Made by a program: the position numbers and the translations under genes. The notes beneath the pieces are model-generated. The model was not told the DNA's origin. It saw only the letters and a program-made list of their open reading frames with translations, and searched no databases. This document shows, piece by piece, positions 61,214 through 64,000 of a DNA stretch of 64,000 bases. The stretch is from NCBI RefSeq assembly GCF_024713945.1, contig NC_134677.1:8330001-8394000 (forward strand), in the 5' to 3' direction. Origin of the DNA: Dermatophagoides farinae (Eukaryota > Arthropoda > Arachnida > Sarcoptiformes > Pyroglyphidae). Numbering within the stretch: position 1 is the stretch's first letter; every line of letters begins with the position of its first letter.

Positions 61214-64000
61214 CACTCATGTTAATTGCTGTAATATAGTGAATTGTTTTCTCTCTTGTGATTATTATACCCGGAATAAATTCCAGAAATACTTATCATC
61301 TTTTTTCCGTCACTTTCTTTCTCTCTCTCTCTCTGTGTGTCTGTATATATTACTTGTTTATCATTATTGCAAATGGACAAATTCCATTGTTTCTGCTCTT
61401 TCAAAACATTGTCATTTGTATTTGACATGATCAATGTTACAAACAACATTTTCTATTCAGTATAAGCATGTTTTGAATAGAAAAAAAACATGGTGATTTA
61501 AAAAAAAAAAATAAATAAATACAGAATGCTAAATAAGCCAACCAAAAGGTCAGATCTGTTAATGTTTCCTGAATCAACGGCAAAAAAAAACACACACACA
61601 CACAAAATCTATAATCTATATCTTTATCATCATCATCAACGGCTGAAAACTGGAACAATAAAAAAAAATATATCGTAGAGTGGTGGTTCAATCCTCATAA
61701 ATTAAATTATTTGCTTCACACATACACACGCAGTCATTTTTTTCACGTAAAGAAACGAAATTTAGTTATAATAATTCAATTAAGCAAGAAAAAAAAACAA
61801 ATTACCGTGTACACATATATATCGTGAAAATATGGAAAACGTAAACATTTAACGTAAATGGCTGATATATCATTATCATTACGATTCCATTACATATCTA
61901 TATTTTTTTCACGTTCATTTGTTTGTTTGTTTGTTTATTTATTATCATTGTAGAAATAGTCGAATGCTTGAAGCAAATAAAAAAAAACTACTAATAGGTA
62001 GGTAATAATAGCATCACGATTCTATTCTGCACAATCAAATAATAATTGAGTTATTATATATAATCAAATGGTGATTTGATTTGCCACTTGTTGTTGTTGT
62101 TGTTGTTGTTTATTGTCTAAGAAATCGAATTGATTTAATCCGATAAAATTTTGAAAAAAAAACCGATGAAATCCAATTTTCATCACTACACTACATTATT
62201 ATTATGCTGGAATTTTATTTCATTTTTCTCTCTCTCTCTCTCTCTCATTGGGCATCAGAATATAATCTTCTTTCGACCAATTTCAGTATCGACAACAGCA
62301 ATATAGAAAGATTGATGCGTTTGATGTTTGGTCAGAATTAATGGCTTTTTTTTCTCCGTAAAAAAAATATCAATATCAAGATTTTTCTTCATACATATAT
62401 AGAGATTTTAATCCTCGAATGATAATTAAATTTGCCATATATTTCCTGTGTGTATGTGTGTGTGTGTGTGTGTGCGAAAATTGAAAAATTCTTGTTGATT
62501 TCATTGATCCCATCATCATCATCATCATCCACAATTAATCATAATGATGTTTGATCTATGATGAAAAAAAAACAGTGACTTAACCCAAGACTTGATGAAA
62601 ATTATCATTAAAATGAACAGCATGTTGACTGTTGTTGTAAAAATGTCACATTTTATCATTTGACATTTTTTTTTTATTTATTTTTCTACAATCAACAAAA
62701 CAATCAATCATTTTTTTTCGTTATTTAATGTCAATCATTCAAATCAATACCGGTTCAATTATTTTTTTTACACTTCCTGTTTTATTTGCCTTTCTTTGTT
62801 CAAACATGAAACCCACACACACACACATATATCAAACACAGAAGATGTTCAACGGGTAGAAAATTTATTCAATCATCATATAAATGAAGAGAAAAAAAAC
62901 ATTGCCAGTTTATGCAAGTACGAAAAAAAAGAATAAAAGAATAGAAAGAATCACTTATTGTGCGTGCGTGAAAATGGGTGAATTTTTTTTATCCTTTTTT
63001 TCTCTCTCTCTCATTCACTCTTCGTTACACTTTAGTGTTGATGATGATCATCTTCAACAACAAGAATGAGAGAAAGAGAAAACGACAGAAAAAAAATAAA
63101 CTTAATTAAAGAGATGAACAACAATGACATCAATAATGAACTGAATAGAGAAACTGGACCAAAATGAATAATAACAAATCCAAGCATATATATATATATA
63201 GATGATTAAGTGCAATTCAATACGAAAAACTAAAAAAAAAAAAAAAGATTCTCGCCAACTATGAACAAAGAAAAAAAAATCAGTATGTTTTTCTATGAGT
63301 GTAAATGAATTGAATTGAATGATGAAAACTACCACTACTACATTATTACTCAAAGAAAAGTAATCAAGCGGAAATGTCAACCATGATTTTTTTTTTGCTT
63401 TTGCTTTTTCCACATCACCATCAAAGTTTTTGTTCATCGAGTATTCTCATTATCATTACGGTCTGTTTGTTTGTTCATATTAGTTGTTGTTGTTATGGCT
63501 TGGTTATTCGGTTAAAATGGGGTGTTTATTTGATGTGTGTCTGTGTGTGTGTGTGTGTATGTCCAAGATTTTTCTTGTTGTTGTTGTTATAAGACAAAGT
63601 CTGTAGAATGTTCATTCATTCATTCATTTATTATTATTATCACCAGAGAAAAATATTAATTGCTTTTGAAAAGGCAATATTTGCTCCGTGTGCGTGTGTG
63701 TGTGTGTGTATAATTGATATATAAAAATGAACGTGATATCCGGCCATTTTTGATGATGATCATTGAATTTTGTTTTTCGCCAATTTCTTATTGATTTGAC
63801 AAGAAATTAAATTTTCATCATCATTTCAAATCGTGTTTTGTGTATCATCAATATCAATAAATAAATAAATTTGATTTTCATTCTTTATTTCAAATTAACT
63901 TATTATTATTATTGACAAGCTGATGATTTTCTTCTTCTTTTTTTTTGTTTGGTTACATTTGATTTGGAATTTTTATTTTTGTTTTTGAACACGAAAAAAA

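Larger units (their letters stand above)
52884..64000. other. Gene-free low-complexity region, part 2
   Basis: Same character as the preceding 13 kb. It holds a TTG tract at 54655-54682, CT followed by GT at about 54451-54486, a GAC tract at 58528-58549, CAA/CAG runs at 57951-57995, TTG at about 59625-59652, CT at 61193-61214 and 62228-62246, and GT at 62452-62473 and 63686-63709. No gene was recognised; it could be intron of a gene that continues outside the window. Confidence 0.5.

Noticed and set aside
61441-61691. Minus-strand frame with a hydrophobic segment (LTFWLAYLAFCIYLFFF)
   Set aside because: No start, partner exon or conserved feature. The hydrophobicity comes from T-rich sequence.

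Overview
This is eukaryotic nuclear DNA. It is strongly AT-rich and full of microsatellites (CA/GT, GAT/ATC, CAA/TTG, CT/GA, poly-A/T). The genes are split by mostly tiny introns (about 50-100 bp) with GT-AG ends. The proteins are animal orthologues (KChIP, K2P channel, ARMH3, NHLRC2, STARD7, RPAP2). The AT bias, compact introns, microsatellites running into coding exons and the divergence of the proteins suggest a small-genome arthropod. My best guess is an astigmatid mite of the house-dust or itch mite type; this is inference from style, not from a match.

Positions 1-24,000 are gene-poor, and every gene I can support is on the minus strand. In order along the window: the 5' part of a multi-pass membrane protein (<1-648); a ten-exon KChIP-like EF-hand calcium sensor, here KChIP-A (1574-6734); a five-exon two-pore-domain potassium channel (9517-11328); a second KChIP-like gene, KChIP-B, whose core is 13240-14177 and whose first exon is uncertain; and a putative two-exon single-pass membrane protein (19091-20079). 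Two potassium-channel calcium sensors therefore bracket a potassium channel on one strand.

Positions 25,000-35,800 form a dense housekeeping island: ARMH3 (24998-28184, minus, 13 exons), NHLRC2 (28353-30489, minus), STARD7 (30768-32437, plus), RPAP2 (32492-34108, minus) and a weakly supported cysteine-motif gene (34818-35792, minus). Spacing is extreme: 168 bp between NHLRC2 and ARMH3, 278 bp of shared divergent promoter between NHLRC2 and STARD7, and 54 bp between the STARD7 and RPAP2 stop codons.

Positions 35,800-64,000 are almost empty of recognisable genes. The exception is an intronless calmodulin-like gene (38918-39781, plus) with its own TATA box. The rest is low-complexity DNA. Exon coordinates were worked out by hand from splice consensus, reading phase and protein-family continuity. 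The phases close without error in every multi-exon model given at high confidence.
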